NCBI RefSeq assembly: GCF_017874215.1
Contig: NZ_JAGGLB010000019.1
Span: 1-64,000 of the forward strand
Direction of reading: 5' to 3'
Length of the DNA stretch: 64,000 nucleotides
Origin: Paenibacillus eucommiae
GTDB lineage: Bacteria; Bacillota; Bacilli; Paenibacillales; NBRC-103111
A program made the translations under genes and the position numbers. The notes under the pieces are model-generated. The model made no database searches and was not told the DNA's origin. It saw only the letters and a program-made list of their open reading frames with translations. Of the stretch, positions 63,200 through 64,000 are shown piece by piece (position 1 is the stretch's first letter; the number at the start of each line of letters is the position of its first letter).

Positions 63200-63280
63200 T
63201 ATAAAATGCCAGATTCACTTCTGGTTTGGATTCGCATGCTTAAACTAGCGTTGAGCAAGCCCAGCAGGGCTTTTTTATTT
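63200..63280 (+). ncRNA. Candidate small RNA between the met operon and corA
   Basis: An extended -10 (TG-C-TATAAA, 63197-63205) is followed within about 75 bases by a complete intrinsic terminator, AAGCCC-AGCA-GGGCTT plus T6 (63257-63276). A second hairpin, CCAGA-TTCACT-TCTGG, lies near the predicted 5' end. No reading frame with a ribosome site lies between. No good -35 is visible. This is an inferred transcript of about 70 nucleotides. Confidence 0.4.
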
Positions 63281-63341
63281 TGATTACCCTAACACCTTCT
63301 ACGCCATATCTTAATATTATGTAAAAGGTGAACTTTACATC

Positions 63342-63370
63342 TTGAACTGTGGAAAATGTAGGGTTATACT
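63342..63370 (+). promoter_or_regulatory. Sigma-A promoter of corA
   Basis: TTGAAC (63342-63347), a 17-base spacer and TATACT (63365-63370). The transcript would start near 63377, leaving a leader of about 170 bases. Confidence 0.75.
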
Positions 63371-63394
63371 ATACAAGCAAGTAAATCAGTAAAG

Positions 63395-63546
63395 GGGGGA
63401 CTACGCGTGGACGGAGACCCGAGGAGTAGAAGCTTTATGGGAAACATACAATTTCATAGGGTTGGCTTGCAGTCGGTACTCTATCCGTTCGTAGCTTCTT
63501 AAGGGATCGTGTAACGGCTGCTTCCAATCCATAAGGGGTGGGAACA
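63395..63546 (+). promoter_or_regulatory. Structured leader of corA, class not recognised
   Basis: Five short helices nest in order: CTACG/CGTAG (63401, 63490), ACGGA/TCCGT (63411, 63484), GAGTA/TACTC (63424, 63477), AAGC/GCTT (63430, 63465), TATG/CATA (63436, 63455). A competing 7-bp helix, AGAAGCT (63428) with AGCTTCT (63493), excludes three of them. TTCCAATCC (63522) can pair with the Shine-Dalgarno region GGGGTGGGAA (63535). It lacks M-box, yybP-ykoY and ydaO signature blocks. Confidence 0.5.
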
Positions 63547-63547
63547 G

Positions 63548-64000
63548 ATGAAAACACGATGGGTACAAGACGGCGTATTTACTTTGATTGAGGACGTGAA
63601 TCTGCTTTTAACACCTCCGGAGAATGGCTTCTTTTGGATAGATGCAGGTGTCGAGGATTTGGAAATTCTCCAAACTTTGTTTCATCTCCATGATTTAGCT
63701 GTGGAGGACTGCTGGAGCGATGAAGAACAGCGTCCCAAGATAGAGATTTATGATTCGCACTATTTTATTGTTATTAACAGCATTCGTTTTGACGACGAGG
63801 AGATTTTTCTCCGTGCATTAAATATATTTCTTGGAAAGCATTTCATCATTACGGTAACTAGGCAAAAAATTAATGAAATCCGCGCGCTTAAGCCCTTTCT
63901 ATGGGAAGAGGAAGTAAACAGCCCGGACCGGTTCCTCTATCATCTGATTGATCTTGTCGTCGATAATTACGTAGCGGTAGGTAGCCGGATCGAAGATAAG
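63548..64000 (+). CDS. corA: CorA-family divalent metal transporter, N-terminal part
   Basis: The first 151 residues of a gene cut by the window edge. The soluble N-terminal domain of CorA is evident: LHDLAVEDCWSDEEQRPKIE, YFIVINSIRF, FITVTR-like IITVTRQKI, and FLYHLIDLVVDNYVAV leading into the long stalk helix. The C-terminal membrane helices with the GMN signature lie beyond the edge. CorA proteins take up Mg2+ (sometimes Co2+ or Ni2+) as pentamers; some relatives export metal. AGGGGTGG lies six bases before the ATG. Confidence 0.88.
   Translation, partial: MKTRWVQDGVFTLIEDVNLLLTPPENGFFWIDAGVEDLEILQTLFHLHDLAVEDCWSDEEQRPKIEIYDSHYFIVINSIRFDDEEIFLRALNIFLGKHFIITVTRQKINEIRALKPFLWEEEVNSPDRFLYHLIDLVVDNYVAVGSRIEDK

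Noticed and set aside
63395-63546. M-box (ykoK) Mg2+ riboswitch upstream of corA
   Set aside because: The conserved GGTGAGGCTCC and CCAGAAA-type blocks are not present, and the nested helix layout does not match the three parallel M-box stems.

Overview
The window looks like chromosomal DNA of a spore-forming member of the Bacillota, most likely Paenibacillus or a close relative. The grounds are: S-layer homology (SLH) proteins and a YesM/YesN-type two-component system beside a carbohydrate ABC transporter; sporulation-linked genes (ytxC, prkA, a gamma-type SASP-like gene); an S-box (SAM-I) leader on a metA-metI-metC operon; a T-box leader on thrS; futalosine-pathway mqnC; and strong AGGAGG-type ribosome binding sites. 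I saw no rRNA, tRNA, transposase, integrase or CRISPR array. Most genes lie on the minus strand.

Layout. 0.1-5.2 kb: an SLH protein, tRNA hydroxylase TrhO, an AbrB-like regulator, and two exported or anchored proteins. 5.4-12.1 kb: a polysaccharide/tyrosine-phosphorylation cassette read from a PHP phosphatase (CpsB type) through a large SLH protein, a Wzz-type activator and a BY-kinase to a membrane nucleotide-sugar dehydratase. Its upstream region holds two copies of a CRP/FNR-type palindrome. 13.1-15.4 kb: two overlapping DGQHR-domain (DndB-like) genes without other dnd genes. 15.8-24.7 kb: SMP-30-like protein, PrkA, an exported flavoprotein-like lipoprotein, TraX-like protein, DUF2161 protein, TrxR-like flavoprotein, MFS transporter. 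24.8-31.6 kb: sugar ABC transporter divergent from its probable YesMN regulators. 31.7-36.4 kb: a phosphodiester-glycosidase pair, a 32-residue membrane peptide, a second AbrB-like regulator, TrmL, an orphan response regulator and SerC. 36.5-41.8 kb: Mug, GlnA (with a GlnR/TnrA box), DAHP synthase, IspH. 41.9-49.4 kb: an envelope-stress block with a CssRS-like pair, an HtrA-type protease, YugN and a liaF-liaS-liaR operon. 49.7-54.3 kb: GH20 hexosaminidase, SGNH hydrolase, a SASP-like gene and a 3D-domain protein. 55.0-62.8 kb: thrS, ytxC, mqnC, metC, metI, metA. The right edge cuts a corA-like gene that has a long, apparently structured leader.

The most unusual feature is a dispersed, non-coding repeat family. 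Five longer copies and several fragments lie between minus-strand genes, always in the same orientation. Each longer copy carries two or four hairpins built from the half-site TTAACGATG, 16 hairpins in all, with signs of pairing-preserving changes. Other leads are the corA leader, which has five nested helices, a competing 7-bp helix and a hairpin over its Shine-Dalgarno sequence; a possible small RNA next to it; the paired DGQHR genes; the CRP/FNR-type sites; and a five-unit TAAC array with helical spacing upstream of the second abrB-like gene. All calls come from reading the sequence and translations; no searches or folding programs were run.
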